Assembly (NCBI RefSeq): GCF_019218285.1
Contig: NZ_JAHUZG010000005.1
Coordinates: 62,001-126,000 of the forward strand
From: Antarctobacter sediminis
Lineage (GTDB): Bacteria; Pseudomonadota; Alphaproteobacteria; Rhodobacterales; Rhodobacteraceae
DNA: 64,000 nucleotides
Reading direction: 5' to 3'
The notes beneath the pieces were generated by a model. It worked only from the letters and a program-made list of their open reading frames with translations, was not told the origin of the DNA and searched no databases. Position numbers and translations under genes: made by a program. This document shows positions 52,402 to 60,975 of the stretch, piece after piece (positions within the stretch are counted from its first letter, which is position 1; each line of letters starts with the position of its first letter).

Positions 52402-53273
52402 TTTCATCAACCATCCTCGACCGGCTTCGCGCCGAATGGGACGCGCTGACACCAGAAGCGCAGAAAGCCGCGCGTTACGTGCTGGAACACCCGCAGGACG
52501 TGGGCGTTTCCACCGTGCGCGAGATCGCGGAGGCCGCGAAGGTCAAGCCCAACACCTTTGTCCGCATGGCGCGACAAGTGGGTTTCGAGGGCTACGAAGA
52601 CTTTCGCGCACCTTTCCGCGAAGCAATCCGCAACGGCACGGCCAGCTTTCCCGACCGCGCGCGCTGGTTGCAGGACATTCGCAAATCCGGCGACCTCGGC
52701 GGGCTTTATGCAGACATGGCCGAAGCCGCGATGCGCAACGTCGAGGAAACACTTGCCGGAATCGATGCTGAACGGCTAAAGGCCGCGGCCGAGGCGATTT
52801 GGGCCAGTGGCCAAGTCTACACGCTGGGTGTTGGCGTGAATAACGCCAACGCACGCAACTTCACCTACCTTGCCTCGACCGGAATGCGTCAGTTCCACGC
52901 CATTCCGCGTCCCGGATCCACCGCCATCGACGATCTGGCATGGGCCGGGCCGGACGATGTGCTAATTGCCATGACCTGCCGCCCCTACCGGACCGAGGTC
53001 ATCGAGGCGCTGAACATCGCCCGTGAACAAGGCACAACCATCATCGGCATTTCCGACAGCCCCGCCAGCCCGGTCATCCGTGGCGCGGATCACGGCTTTG
53101 TCGTTGCAGCCGATACACCGCAATTCTTCCCCTCTTCCGTTTCGACCATCGTGCTGCTGGAAACCCTGCTGAGTTTCGTGATCGCTGTGGCCTCGGACGA
53201 AATCGTTGAACGGGTCGATAAATTCCATCACCGCCGCCACCAGCTTGGCCTTTACCTGGAGGAGCCAGAATGA
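52377..53273 (+). CDS. MurR/RpiR-family transcriptional regulator
   Basis: 298 residues. N-terminal HTH_6 domain (residues about 8-85; TVREIAEAAKVKPNTFVRMA), C-terminal SIS sugar-phosphate-type binding domain (about 125-265; GQVYTLGVGVNNANARNF, VLIAMTCRPYRTEVIEAL, GTTIIGISDSPASPV). First gene of the rightward operon; its last codons overlap the Rieske gene (ATGA). The ATG at 52377 or the one at 52386 could be the start; both lie in the inverted repeat. It probably senses a pathway intermediate. Confidence 0.87.
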   Translation: MSIMIGTNVSSTILDRLRAEWDALTPEAQKAARYVLEHPQDVGVSTVREIAEAAKVKPNTFVRMARQVGFEGYEDFRAPFREAIRNGTASFPDRARWLQDIRKSGDLGGLYADMAEAAMRNVEETLAGIDAERLKAAAEAIWASGQVYTLGVGVNNANARNFTYLASTGMRQFHAIPRPGSTAIDDLAWAGPDDVLIAMTCRPYRTEVIEALNIAREQGTTIIGISDSPASPVIRGADHGFVVAADTPQFFPSSVSTIVLLETLLSFVIAVASDEIVERVDKFHHRRHQLGLYLEEPE

Positions 53274-54358
53274 ACCTTCACGTCGAGCCGGTCCGCTCTC
53301 TTGCGGCCCGCTACTATACCGATCCAGCGATCTTCGAGGTCGAAAAGGTTGGCCTGTTGGCCAAGACATGGCAGTTTGCCGGTCACGCCAGCCAACTGGA
53401 AAATCCCGGCGATTACTTCGCCTTTGAACTGGCCGACCAGAGCCTGTTCAGCATCAAGGGCCGTGATGGCGTCATCCGCACCTTCTACAACGTCTGCCAG
53501 CACCGGGCGCACCAGCTTGTCAGCGGCGAAGGATCGACCCGTGTGGTGGTCTGCCCCTACCATGCATGGACCTATGAGCTGACCGGCGGTCTGCGCGCGG
53601 CCCCCAACGCCAAGACCGTGCCCGGTTTCGACAAGTCCAAGATCTGCCTGACCGAAGTGCGCACGGAGGTCTTCCTCGGCTTTATCTTCGTCAACCTCGA
53701 CAACGAGGCCAAGCCGATGGACGAATGGTTCCCCGGCGCGCGGGCGGAACTGGAATCCTTCGTACCCAACTGGGCCGAACTGAAACCGCTGGAATGGGTC
53801 GAGATCCCGGAAAACTGCAACTGGAAGGTCTCGGTCGAGAACTATTCCGAGTGCTACCACTGCTCGCTGAACCACCCGACCTTTTCGACCGGCGTCATCA
53901 AGCCGGAAACCTACGACATCCAGCCCCAGGGCTATTGCCTGCGTCACACGACCGAATGCAACAGCCTTGACCAGATGACCTATGACATCAACAGCGGGTT
54001 CGAGAACAACGAGAAATATTCGTCGTGGTTCCTCTGGCCGATGTTCTCGTTCCAGGTTTACCCGGGCAACCTGCTGAACACTTACCACTGGCGGGCAATC
54101 GATGCCGATCACGTTGTGGTCTGGCGCGGCTGGTATTCCATCGGCGGCTACGATAATGAAACCGTCCGGCGCATGGCCCAGCAGGACCGGGCCACCACGG
54201 TCGAAGAGGACATCCACCTTGTCGAATCCGTGCAGCGCGGGCTGAAATCGCGTGGCTACGTGCCCGGCCCTCTGGTGGTCGATCCCGGCTGCGGCGTGAA
54301 CTCGGAACATTCGATCCTGCACCTGCAACGCTGGATGCGCGAGGCCGTGGATGGCTGA
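53270..54358 (+). CDS. Rieske oxygenase, glycine betaine/stachydrine demethylase-like
   Basis: 362-residue oxygenase. Rieske cluster Cys76/His78 (CQHRAHQLV) and Cys95/His98 (CPYHAWTYEL); mononuclear iron His197 and His202 in ENYSECYHCSLNHPTF. This ECYHC-x4-H layout is that of GbcA, Stc2 and the carnitine oxygenase group, which attack quaternary ammonium compounds and release formaldehyde or an aldehyde. The C-terminal Glu-Asp string (VEEDIHLVESVQRGL) is also typical. No reductase partner (GbcB) is found in the operon. Overlaps both neighbours. Confidence 0.87.
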   Translation: MNLHVEPVRSLAARYYTDPAIFEVEKVGLLAKTWQFAGHASQLENPGDYFAFELADQSLFSIKGRDGVIRTFYNVCQHRAHQLVSGEGSTRVVVCPYHAWTYELTGGLRAAPNAKTVPGFDKSKICLTEVRTEVFLGFIFVNLDNEAKPMDEWFPGARAELESFVPNWAELKPLEWVEIPENCNWKVSVENYSECYHCSLNHPTFSTGVIKPETYDIQPQGYCLRHTTECNSLDQMTYDINSGFENNEKYSSWFLWPMFSFQVYPGNLLNTYHWRAIDADHVVVWRGWYSIGGYDNETVRRMAQQDRATTVEEDIHLVESVQRGLKSRGYVPGPLVVDPGCGVNSEHSILHLQRWMREAVDG

Positions 54359-54752
54359 GATCACGGGGCGTTGCCTGTGCGGTCACATCCGCTATCGCGC
54401 GGCAACCGCCCCGGTCTGGACGGCGCTTTGCCATTGCGACAGCTGCCGCCGGGCCTGTTCGGCTCCGGTGGTGGCCTGGATGGGCTTTGCCACCGGTGAC
54501 GTGACATGGACCGGCACGTGCAAATTCTATCAATCTTCCCGGATCGCCACGCGCGGCTTTTGTCCCGAATGCGGAACGCAGATGAGCTTTGAAAGCACAC
54601 GCTGGCCGGGCGAAATCCATCTTTACGGTGTTTCGCGCGACGATCCACAGGCCTATGCCCCGGACCTGCACTGCCACCACGCCGAAAGGCTGGACTGGCT
54701 GACCCTCACGGACGACCTGCGCAAGTGCGAAGGCTCTGCCGAACTGAACTGA
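54351..54752 (+). CDS. GFA-family (CENP-V-like) zinc protein
   Basis: 133-residue GFA-fold protein with zinc ligands Cys8, Cys10 (CLCG), Cys27, Cys29, Cys32 (CHCDSC) and Cys71, Cys74 (CPECG). The family includes the glutathione-dependent formaldehyde-activating enzyme, though many members have no proven activity. Directly overlapping a Rieske demethylase gene by 8 bases, a role in handling released formaldehyde is plausible. Confidence 0.85.
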   Translation: MAEITGRCLCGHIRYRAATAPVWTALCHCDSCRRACSAPVVAWMGFATGDVTWTGTCKFYQSSRIATRGFCPECGTQMSFESTRWPGEIHLYGVSRDDPQAYAPDLHCHHAERLDWLTLTDDLRKCEGSAELN

Positions 54753-54791
54753 CCCGTCGCGCACCGACGCGACAAGCAAGAGACGGACCCC

Positions 54792-56240
54792 ATGCAGATT
54801 GCCCCCTATTGGAAAAACTACATCGACGGCGTTTGGGTTGATGGCGGCGCGGGCCGCATCGACGTGACCAACCCTGCCACGGGCGAAAAACTGGCCGAAC
54901 ATGCGCTGGCCGATGCGGGCGACGTGGATCGCGCGGTGCAGGCAGCGCGGCGCGTGCACCTGTCCGGCGCCCTGCGGGACATGCGCCCGATCGAACGCGG
55001 CCGCCTTGTTCAGGCCATGGGCCGCTACCTTCTGGACCACATCGACGAGATCGCCGAGGTACTGACGCTGGAACAGGGCAAGCCGCTGTGGGAATCCCAC
55101 ATCGAGGTTCAGGGCGCGGCGCTCTATTTCGAATACTACGGCAATCAGGCCTCGACCGTCGAAGGCCGGTCGATCCCCTTGGGCGGCGGCTATTTCGACT
55201 GGACGGAAAATGAACCCTATGGCGTTTCGGCCCAGATCATCCCGTGGAACTACCCGGTGGAAATGACCGCGCGCTCGCTGTCGGCGGCGCTGGCCACCGG
55301 CAACACCTGTGTCATCAAGACACCCGAGATGACGCCCCTGTCCAACGCGTGGTTCGCCCATGCGGCCGAGGCTGTGGGCCTGCCCAAAGGTGCGGTCAAC
55401 CTGCTCTGCGGTTTGGGTCAGGACGCGGGCGCGGCGCTGTCGTCGCATCCGCAGGTCAATCAGATCGTCTTTACCGGCTCGGTTCCGACCGGCATCGCCA
55501 TCGCCACGGCGGCGGCCCGAAACGTGGTGCCCTGCGTGCTGGAACTGGGCGGCAAATCGGCGGCTATCGTACATGACGACGCCGATCTGGAAGCTTTCGA
55601 GAACGACCTGCGCTGGGGCATTTATTTCAACGCCGGTCAGGTCTGTTCTGCCATGTCTCGGGTCATCGTGCATGAAAGCCGCGCGGAGGAACTGGTCGAA
55701 CGCGCGGCCAAGGTGGCCTCGTCGCTTTCGGTTGGCCCCGGCATCGACCGCACAGAGGGCGGCGCCAACATGGGGGCCATGGTGTCCGAAGCTCAGCGCG
55801 ACCGCGCCGAAAGCATGGTGATCCGGGCCGAAGAACAGGGTGCGCGCACCGCAACCGGCGGGCGCCGCCTGAACCGGCCCGGCGCTTTCCTTGAACCAAC
55901 CGTTCTGGCCGGTGTCACACCGGACATGGAGATCGCCCGGCAAGAGGTTTTTGGTCCGGTGCTTTCGGTCTTGTCCTTCAGCGATGACGCGCAGGCCATC
56001 GAGATCGCCAATGGCACCGAATACGGGCTGGTCGCCGGTGTCTTTACCGGCAACCTCGATCGGGCGACGCAGGCCGCACGGCACCTGCGGGCGGGTCAGG
56101 TCTTTGTCAACGAATGGTTCGCGGGCGGCGTGGAAACGCCCTTTGGCGGCTTTGGCAAATCCGGCTACGGGCGCGAAAAGGGCCGCGAGGCGCTCTGGAA
56201 CTACGTCCAGACAAAGAACGTCGCGATCAAACTAAAATAA
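54792..56240 (+). CDS. NAD(P)-dependent aldehyde dehydrogenase
   Basis: 482-residue ALDH-superfamily enzyme. Catalytic Cys285 (FNAGQVCSAMSR) and general base Glu251 (LELGGKS); cofactor region IIPWNYPVEM and FTGSVPTG. The sequence is of the betaine/gamma-aminobutyraldehyde dehydrogenase-like general group. In this operon it should oxidise the aldehyde left after cleavage or demethylation of the imported osmolyte. It begins 39 bases after the GFA gene. Confidence 0.92.
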   Translation: MQIAPYWKNYIDGVWVDGGAGRIDVTNPATGEKLAEHALADAGDVDRAVQAARRVHLSGALRDMRPIERGRLVQAMGRYLLDHIDEIAEVLTLEQGKPLWESHIEVQGAALYFEYYGNQASTVEGRSIPLGGGYFDWTENEPYGVSAQIIPWNYPVEMTARSLSAALATGNTCVIKTPEMTPLSNAWFAHAAEAVGLPKGAVNLLCGLGQDAGAALSSHPQVNQIVFTGSVPTGIAIATAAARNVVPCVLELGGKSAAIVHDDADLEAFENDLRWGIYFNAGQVCSAMSRVIVHESRAEELVERAAKVASSLSVGPGIDRTEGGANMGAMVSEAQRDRAESMVIRAEEQGARTATGGRRLNRPGAFLEPTVLAGVTPDMEIARQEVFGPVLSVLSFSDDAQAIEIANGTEYGLVAGVFTGNLDRATQAARHLRAGQVFVNEWFAGGVETPFGGFGKSGYGREKGREALWNYVQTKNVAIKLK

Positions 56241-56287
56241 CGCCGCCACGAAGCGGCCAAACCAGACGCAACAGGGAGGGACCAAAC

Positions 56288-57982
56288 TTGTCCATAGAAC
56301 CACCACTGACAGATCTGCCCATTCGCACAGCCCAACGCGGGTTCTACCGCGGCTTTACCAAGGATGTGACGATCACCGCAAAAATCATCGTCGCTGGCCT
56401 GATCCTCTGGGCCGTGGCCTTTCCGGAACAGGCCAGCGCGGCGCTGGGGGCCATGAACAGCTTTATTCTGGCCTCGTTCAATTTCTGGTACGTCTACGTG
56501 ATGGCCTTTTTCGTCCTGCTTTGCTTTGCGCTGGCGCTTTGGCCCAAGGCCGGACGGATGAAGCTGGGCCACCACGACGACGAACCGGAGTTTTCCAATT
56601 TCTCGTGGTTCTCGATGATGTTCGGCGCGGGTATCGGCATCGGGATGCTGACCTTCGCCACCGCCGAACCGATGTATCACTGGGCTTCGAACCCGGATAC
56701 GATCCGGGGGCTGTCCGAAGGGTCCACCGCCGATAATGTGCGTTCGGCCTATGTCTGGTCCTTCACGCACTGGGGGCTTGCCGCTTGGGCGTCATATGCG
56801 ATTGTCGGACTGTCGCTGGCCTTTTTCGCCTATCGACGCAACCTGCCGCTGACCATCCGGTCGGCGCTGGCACCGATTTTTGGCGAAAAGCTCTCGGGGC
56901 CGATCGGGCACCTTGTCGACATCGTTGCCGTCGTGGCCACGGTTCTGGGCGTGGCCCAGACGCTGGGCTTTGGCGTCGAACAATTCGTGGCTGGCCTTTC
57001 GCGCATCGGCTTTGGCGACTGGCTGTACACCGCTACCGAAGATGGCGGACAAAAGACCTCGACCGCGGCGATCATTCTGGCGCTGCTGGTGATCATGGGC
57101 GCCTCGACCCTGTCGGCCCTGTCCGGGGTCGGCAAAGGCATCAAGTGGCTGTCCAACATCAATATGGGGCTCAGCTTTTTCCTGCTGCTGTTCTTCGTGG
57201 CCTTCGGTTCGACCTTCTTTGGCCTTCAGGCGCTGTTCGTCGGCATCTTTGACTATGTTCTGTCGATCCCGACCAGCATCTTTACGGTCTGGGTCTCGGA
57301 CGGCGTCGATGGCTCTGAAGCGTCACAGCTTGCCGGGTGGCAAGGGGCCTGGACGATCTTCTACTGGGCGTGGTGGATTGCCTTTGCGCCGTTCGTCGGT
57401 GTCTTTCTGGCGCGGATTTCCAAGGGTCGGACAATCCGGGAATATGTGCTGGGCGCACTGATCATCCCGTCGCTGATGTGCTTTGTCTGGTTTGCCATTG
57501 TCGGCGGCACCGCCATCAACCTTGAACTGACCGGAGAAGCGGCCGGGGCCATCACCGGTGCGGGTGCATCGGATCAGCTCTTTGCCACGCTGGCGGTGAT
57601 CCTCAGCGAGAACCTCGCCTGGATCATGTCCCTTGTCGTCGTGGTCCTGCTGCTGACGTATCTGGTGACTTCGGCGGACTCGGCCGTGTTGATCATCAAC
57701 ACGATCAACGCCGCGGGTGACGAAGGCCCAAAGGCCCGCCCGCACATCCTGTTCTGGGGCGCGGCGCTTGCGCTGGTCGTGGGGGCGCTGATCATCGCCG
57801 GCGGGCTCAGCGCAATCCAGACCGCCATGGTGATCGGGGCCCTGCCCTTCAGCCTTGTGATGGTTCTCATGGGGCTGTCGCTGGTCAAGGCGATCTGGCG
57901 GGACGTCAAGCGCGAGGCGCTTGGTCTGCCCACTACCCATGACGACGACGGTCCGGTCGCGGCACCGCAACCGGCCGAATAA
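56288..57982 (+). CDS. BCCT-family betaine/choline/carnitine (or DMSP) transporter
   Basis: 564-residue secondary transporter with about 12 helices. The family signature region is FGAGIGIGMLTFATAEPMYHW, followed later by TSADSAVLIINTINAAG. BCCT carriers import trimethylammonium compounds, and DddT-type members import DMSP. There is no ATG in a sensible position; the TTG at 56288 stands 8 bases after GGGAGGG and is chosen. The long cytosolic C-terminal osmosensory tail of BetP is absent, so it is likely a feeding transporter. Confidence 0.9.
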   Translation: MSIEPPLTDLPIRTAQRGFYRGFTKDVTITAKIIVAGLILWAVAFPEQASAALGAMNSFILASFNFWYVYVMAFFVLLCFALALWPKAGRMKLGHHDDEPEFSNFSWFSMMFGAGIGIGMLTFATAEPMYHWASNPDTIRGLSEGSTADNVRSAYVWSFTHWGLAAWASYAIVGLSLAFFAYRRNLPLTIRSALAPIFGEKLSGPIGHLVDIVAVVATVLGVAQTLGFGVEQFVAGLSRIGFGDWLYTATEDGGQKTSTAAIILALLVIMGASTLSALSGVGKGIKWLSNINMGLSFFLLLFFVAFGSTFFGLQALFVGIFDYVLSIPTSIFTVWVSDGVDGSEASQLAGWQGAWTIFYWAWWIAFAPFVGVFLARISKGRTIREYVLGALIIPSLMCFVWFAIVGGTAINLELTGEAAGAITGAGASDQLFATLAVILSENLAWIMSLVVVVLLLTYLVTSADSAVLIINTINAAGDEGPKARPHILFWGAALALVVGALIIAGGLSAIQTAMVIGALPFSLVMVLMGLSLVKAIWRDVKREALGLPTTHDDDGPVAAPQPAE

Positions 57983-58057
57983 TCGGCACGCTTGTCAACC
58001 GGGGCCGGGGCATCCATGTGCCCCGGCCCTCCCTTGTGAAAGACTGGAGACGATACC

Positions 58058-58432
58058 ATGGATCAGGATCTTTTCGAAAAAGGCCTGGAACAGCGCAAAT
58101 CCACGCTGGGCGCGGAATACGTGGAAAAGAACCTTGCCGCGGCAGATGATTTCACTCGCCCTTTTCAGGAGGCGATGACCGCATGGTGCTGGGGCTTTGG
58201 CTGGGGTGATGACACGATCGACCCCAAGACCCGGTCGATGATGAACCTCGCCATGATCGGGGCGCTGGGCAAGATGCACGAATGGGAAACCCATTGCCGC
58301 GGCGCGGTGAACAACGGCGTAAGCAAGGAAGAAATCCGCGCCATCATCCATGTGATCGGCATTTACTGTGGTGTGCCGCAGGCGCTGGAGTGCTTCCGCG
58401 TGGCCCGCAAGGTGCTGGACGCCGAAGGCTGA
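58058..58432 (+). CDS. carboxymuconolactone decarboxylase-like (AhpD fold) protein
   Basis: 124-residue all-helical CMD-family protein (MMNLAMIGALGKMHEWETHCRGAVNNG, then VSKEEIRAIIHVIGIYCGVPQALE). The Cys-x2-Cys of AhpD is missing, so it should not be a peroxidase partner; it may be a decarboxylase or lactonase-like accessory. Last gene of the rightward osmolyte operon, directly before an intrinsic terminator. Confidence 0.87.
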   Translation: MDQDLFEKGLEQRKSTLGAEYVEKNLAAADDFTRPFQEAMTAWCWGFGWGDDTIDPKTRSMMNLAMIGALGKMHEWETHCRGAVNNGVSKEEIRAIIHVIGIYCGVPQALECFRVARKVLDAEG

Positions 58433-58456
58433 TCCCCACCGCCAAGACGATTGACG

Positions 58457-58485
58457 AAAAGGGGGCCCTGCGTGCCCCCTTTTTT
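58457..58485 (+). terminator. intrinsic terminator of the rightward osmolyte operon
   Basis: AAAAGGGGGC, 7-base loop, GCCCCCTTTT and further T residues. A strong stem with a T-run 25 bases after the CMD gene. Confidence 0.9.
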
Positions 58486-58556
58486 CACATCCGAAACGTC
58501 TTGGCGGTTTGACAGGGGGGCGGAAATCGCATGCAGTCGGCCCGTACAGGGAGACC

Positions 58557-60347
58557 ATGCATCCGATGACTGCTGACCAGACCATCCTCTTTGCGCTGTT
58601 CGGCGCGGTCTTTGCCCTGCTGCTGTGGGGCCGCATCCGCTATGATCTGATCGCCTTTTCGGCGTTGCTGGCGGCGGTCTTGCTGCATGTTATCCCGGCT
58701 GAACGCGCCTTTGCCGGGTTCGGGCATCCGGCCACCGTCGTGGTGGCGCTGGTGCTGGTGGTATCCGCCGGGCTGGTCCGGTCAGGCGCAGTGTTTCTGA
58801 TCACCCGAACCCTGATCGACGCCTCGCGCAGCCTTGGCGGGCACATTGCCTTTATCGGCGGCATCGGGGCGGTGCTGTCGGCCTTCATGAACAATGTCGC
58901 GGCGCTGGCCCTGCTGATGCCGGTCGACATCCAGACCGCCCGCAAGGCCGGGCGCCCTGCCCGGCTGTCGCTGATGCCGCTGTCGTTCTGCACGATTCTG
59001 GGCGGTATGGTCACGCTGGTCGGAACCCCGCCCAATATCGTCATTGCCGAAATCCGGCGCGACCAGCTGGGAGAAAGCTTTCGGATGTTCGACTTTGCGC
59101 CCGTCGGCGGGGTGATTGCCCTGGTCGGGATCGCCTTTGTCGCCTTGCTGGGGTGGCGTCTGGTGCCCAAGGCCAAGGGCGAAGGCGCGCTGGCCGAGGT
59201 GCGCGAACGCGCCAAGGACTATGTTGCCGAACTCAAGGTGCCGACCGGATCGGCGTTGGCAGGCAGGCGCCTGTTCGAGATTTACGACACCGCCGAACAG
59301 AACGACGTGGCGATCCTTGGGCTCGCCCGGGACGGCACGCGCCGCTACGGGTTGCAGCGCAACACCATGATGGAAGAAGGCGACGCCATCGTCATCGAGG
59401 CCAGCCCCGAGGCCCTGGACGAATTTCGCGCCGCGCTTTCGCTGGACTTTACCGACGACGATGAGAAACAGCGGCTTGGCATCGCCGGAGAGGGCCTGTC
59501 GATCATCGAGGCGGTCGTGCCTGAGAATGCGCGCATCGCCGGCCGGACCGCCCGCCAACTTGGGCTGGCCAAGCGGCAGCGGACCGTGCTTTTGGGCATC
59601 TCGCGCGAAGGGCGCCGGATCAGCAAAGAGGTGCGCCGCACGATTGTCCGTCCTGGTGACATCCTGCTGTTGCTGGGCCCCGAAGGCGACGAGACCAGCT
59701 TGACCGACTGGCTGGGGGTTCTGCCCCTTGCGGATCGCGGTCTTGTTGTAACCGATTTCACCAAGGTCTGGCTGGCGATCGGCATCTTTGCCCTGGCCGT
59801 CACGATGGCGGCGATTGGCTGGGTCTATCTTCCGGTAGCCCTTGGCGTGGTGGTTGTGGCCTATGTCCTGACCGGCGTCTTGTCTATCTCGGACCTTTAC
59901 GACCATATCGAATGGCCCGTGGTGGTTCTGTTGGGGTCGATGATCCCACTGGGTGCGGCGCTTGACGAGGCAGGCGGAACGGCCCTGATCGCACAGGCTT
60001 TGGTGGACCTTGGCTCGGGCTGGCCGGCATGGGTGCTTCTGACGCTGTTGATGATCGTCACGATGACCCTGTCCGACGTGTTGAACAACACGGCCACGGC
60101 GGTTGTGGCGGCCCCTGTGGGCATACAGATGGCCAACAGTCTTGGCGTCAGCCCCGACCCGTTCCTGATGGCCGTAGCGGTGGCCGCCTCCTGCGCTTTT
60201 CTGACGCCAATCGGGCACAAGAACAACACGCTGATCCTTGGCCCCGGCGGGTACACCTTTGGCGACTACTGGCGCATGGGTCTTCCGCTTGAGATCCTCG
60301 TGGTGGCCGTGGCCATCCCGATGATCCTGCTGGTCTGGCCCTTCTAG
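58557..60347 (+). CDS. SLC13/DASS-family permease with two TrkA-C domains
   Basis: 596-residue membrane carrier. Two blocks of helices (residues about 5-215 and 415-595) contain the re-entrant family motifs (GAVLSAFMNNVAALALLMPV with TLVGTPPNIV; LSDVLNNTATAVVAAPVG with TPIGHKNN). A cytosolic middle part holds two RCK_C/TrkA-C regulatory domains. Such proteins move sulfate, dicarboxylates or similar anions. It is flanked by a terminator upstream and its own 3' spacer, so it is monocistronic. ATG 58557 has GGGAGA close by; ATG 58566 is an alternative. Confidence 0.87.
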   Translation: MHPMTADQTILFALFGAVFALLLWGRIRYDLIAFSALLAAVLLHVIPAERAFAGFGHPATVVVALVLVVSAGLVRSGAVFLITRTLIDASRSLGGHIAFIGGIGAVLSAFMNNVAALALLMPVDIQTARKAGRPARLSLMPLSFCTILGGMVTLVGTPPNIVIAEIRRDQLGESFRMFDFAPVGGVIALVGIAFVALLGWRLVPKAKGEGALAEVRERAKDYVAELKVPTGSALAGRRLFEIYDTAEQNDVAILGLARDGTRRYGLQRNTMMEEGDAIVIEASPEALDEFRAALSLDFTDDDEKQRLGIAGEGLSIIEAVVPENARIAGRTARQLGLAKRQRTVLLGISREGRRISKEVRRTIVRPGDILLLLGPEGDETSLTDWLGVLPLADRGLVVTDFTKVWLAIGIFALAVTMAAIGWVYLPVALGVVVVAYVLTGVLSISDLYDHIEWPVVVLLGSMIPLGAALDEAGGTALIAQALVDLGSGWPAWVLLTLLMIVTMTLSDVLNNTATAVVAAPVGIQMANSLGVSPDPFLMAVAVAASCAFLTPIGHKNNTLILGPGGYTFGDYWRMGLPLEILVVAVAIPMILLVWPF

Positions 60348-60402
60348 ATCTTTTTCCATTTCTGCTTTGCTTCGGCGGCACGGACCGGTGCCGGGCTTTG
60401 TG

Positions 60403-60446
60403 TTGACGTGATCGGATTTTTGGTACATTTTTTGAATCAAAATTAC
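60403..60446 (+). promoter_or_regulatory. putative promoter and dyad of the hxlR-oxidoreductase operon
   Basis: TTGACG at 60403 and TACATT at 60424 make a -35/-10-like pair with 15-base spacing. Overlapping it is a perfect dyad, TTTTGA-A-TCAAAA at 60430-60442. The next ATG is at 60457. The sequence is notably AT-rich against its surroundings. Plausible self-regulated HxlR operator; not proven. Confidence 0.4.
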
Positions 60447-60456
60447 AGGTGCCGAT

Positions 60457-60975
60457 ATGCGTCGCAACGAACTGTCAGAAGAATACTGCTCGATCGCACG
60501 GGCGGGGGCCGACATTGCTGACGCATGGACCTTTCTGATCCTGAGGGAACTGTTCCTGTCCAACCGCTCGTTCGAGGGGCTGCGCCGCCAGACCGGCATG
60601 GCACCGGGATCGCTGACCCAAAGGCTGACGTCACTCGAAGAGGCGGGCATCCTTCGGCGCAACGCCCCCGAGGACAAACCCCGCAAGGCACAATACGTGC
60701 TGACCGAAAAGGGGCTGGACCTCTGGCCCGTAGTGATCGCGCTCAAACAATGGGGCGACAAGTGGTTCGGCCCATGGCCGGGCGGCCTGCCCCCGGTCAG
60801 CCTTGAACATCGCGGACGCGACCATCCGCTGATCGTGCAAACCGTCTGTGCCTGCTGCGGCGAACCGGTCACGGCGATGGACTCGACCCCCGTCATAAAC
60901 CCCGTCTTTGGCCGCAACCGCGACCAGCGCGAAGACATGGGCAAACGTGCCCGCAGAAAGGAAACCAAGGGATGA
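60457..60975 (+). CDS. HxlR-family transcriptional regulator
   Basis: 172-residue winged-helix protein. The HxlR domain covers residues 10-95 (DAWTFLILRELFLSNRSFEGL, GMAPGSLTQRLTSLEEAGIL, YVLTEKGLDLWPVV). A C-terminal extension carries a CACCGEP cysteine motif that could bind a metal or sense redox state. The stop overlaps the molybdoenzyme start (ATGA), so it very likely controls that gene. Confidence 0.88.
   Translation: MRRNELSEEYCSIARAGADIADAWTFLILRELFLSNRSFEGLRRQTGMAPGSLTQRLTSLEEAGILRRNAPEDKPRKAQYVLTEKGLDLWPVVIALKQWGDKWFGPWPGGLPPVSLEHRGRDHPLIVQTVCACCGEPVTAMDSTPVINPVFGRNRDQREDMGKRARRKETKG

Noticed and set aside
53988-56084. 698-codon minus-strand open frame opposite the Rieske, GFA and ALDH genes
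   Set aside because: It runs through three well-supported genes on the other strand and has no recognisable motif.
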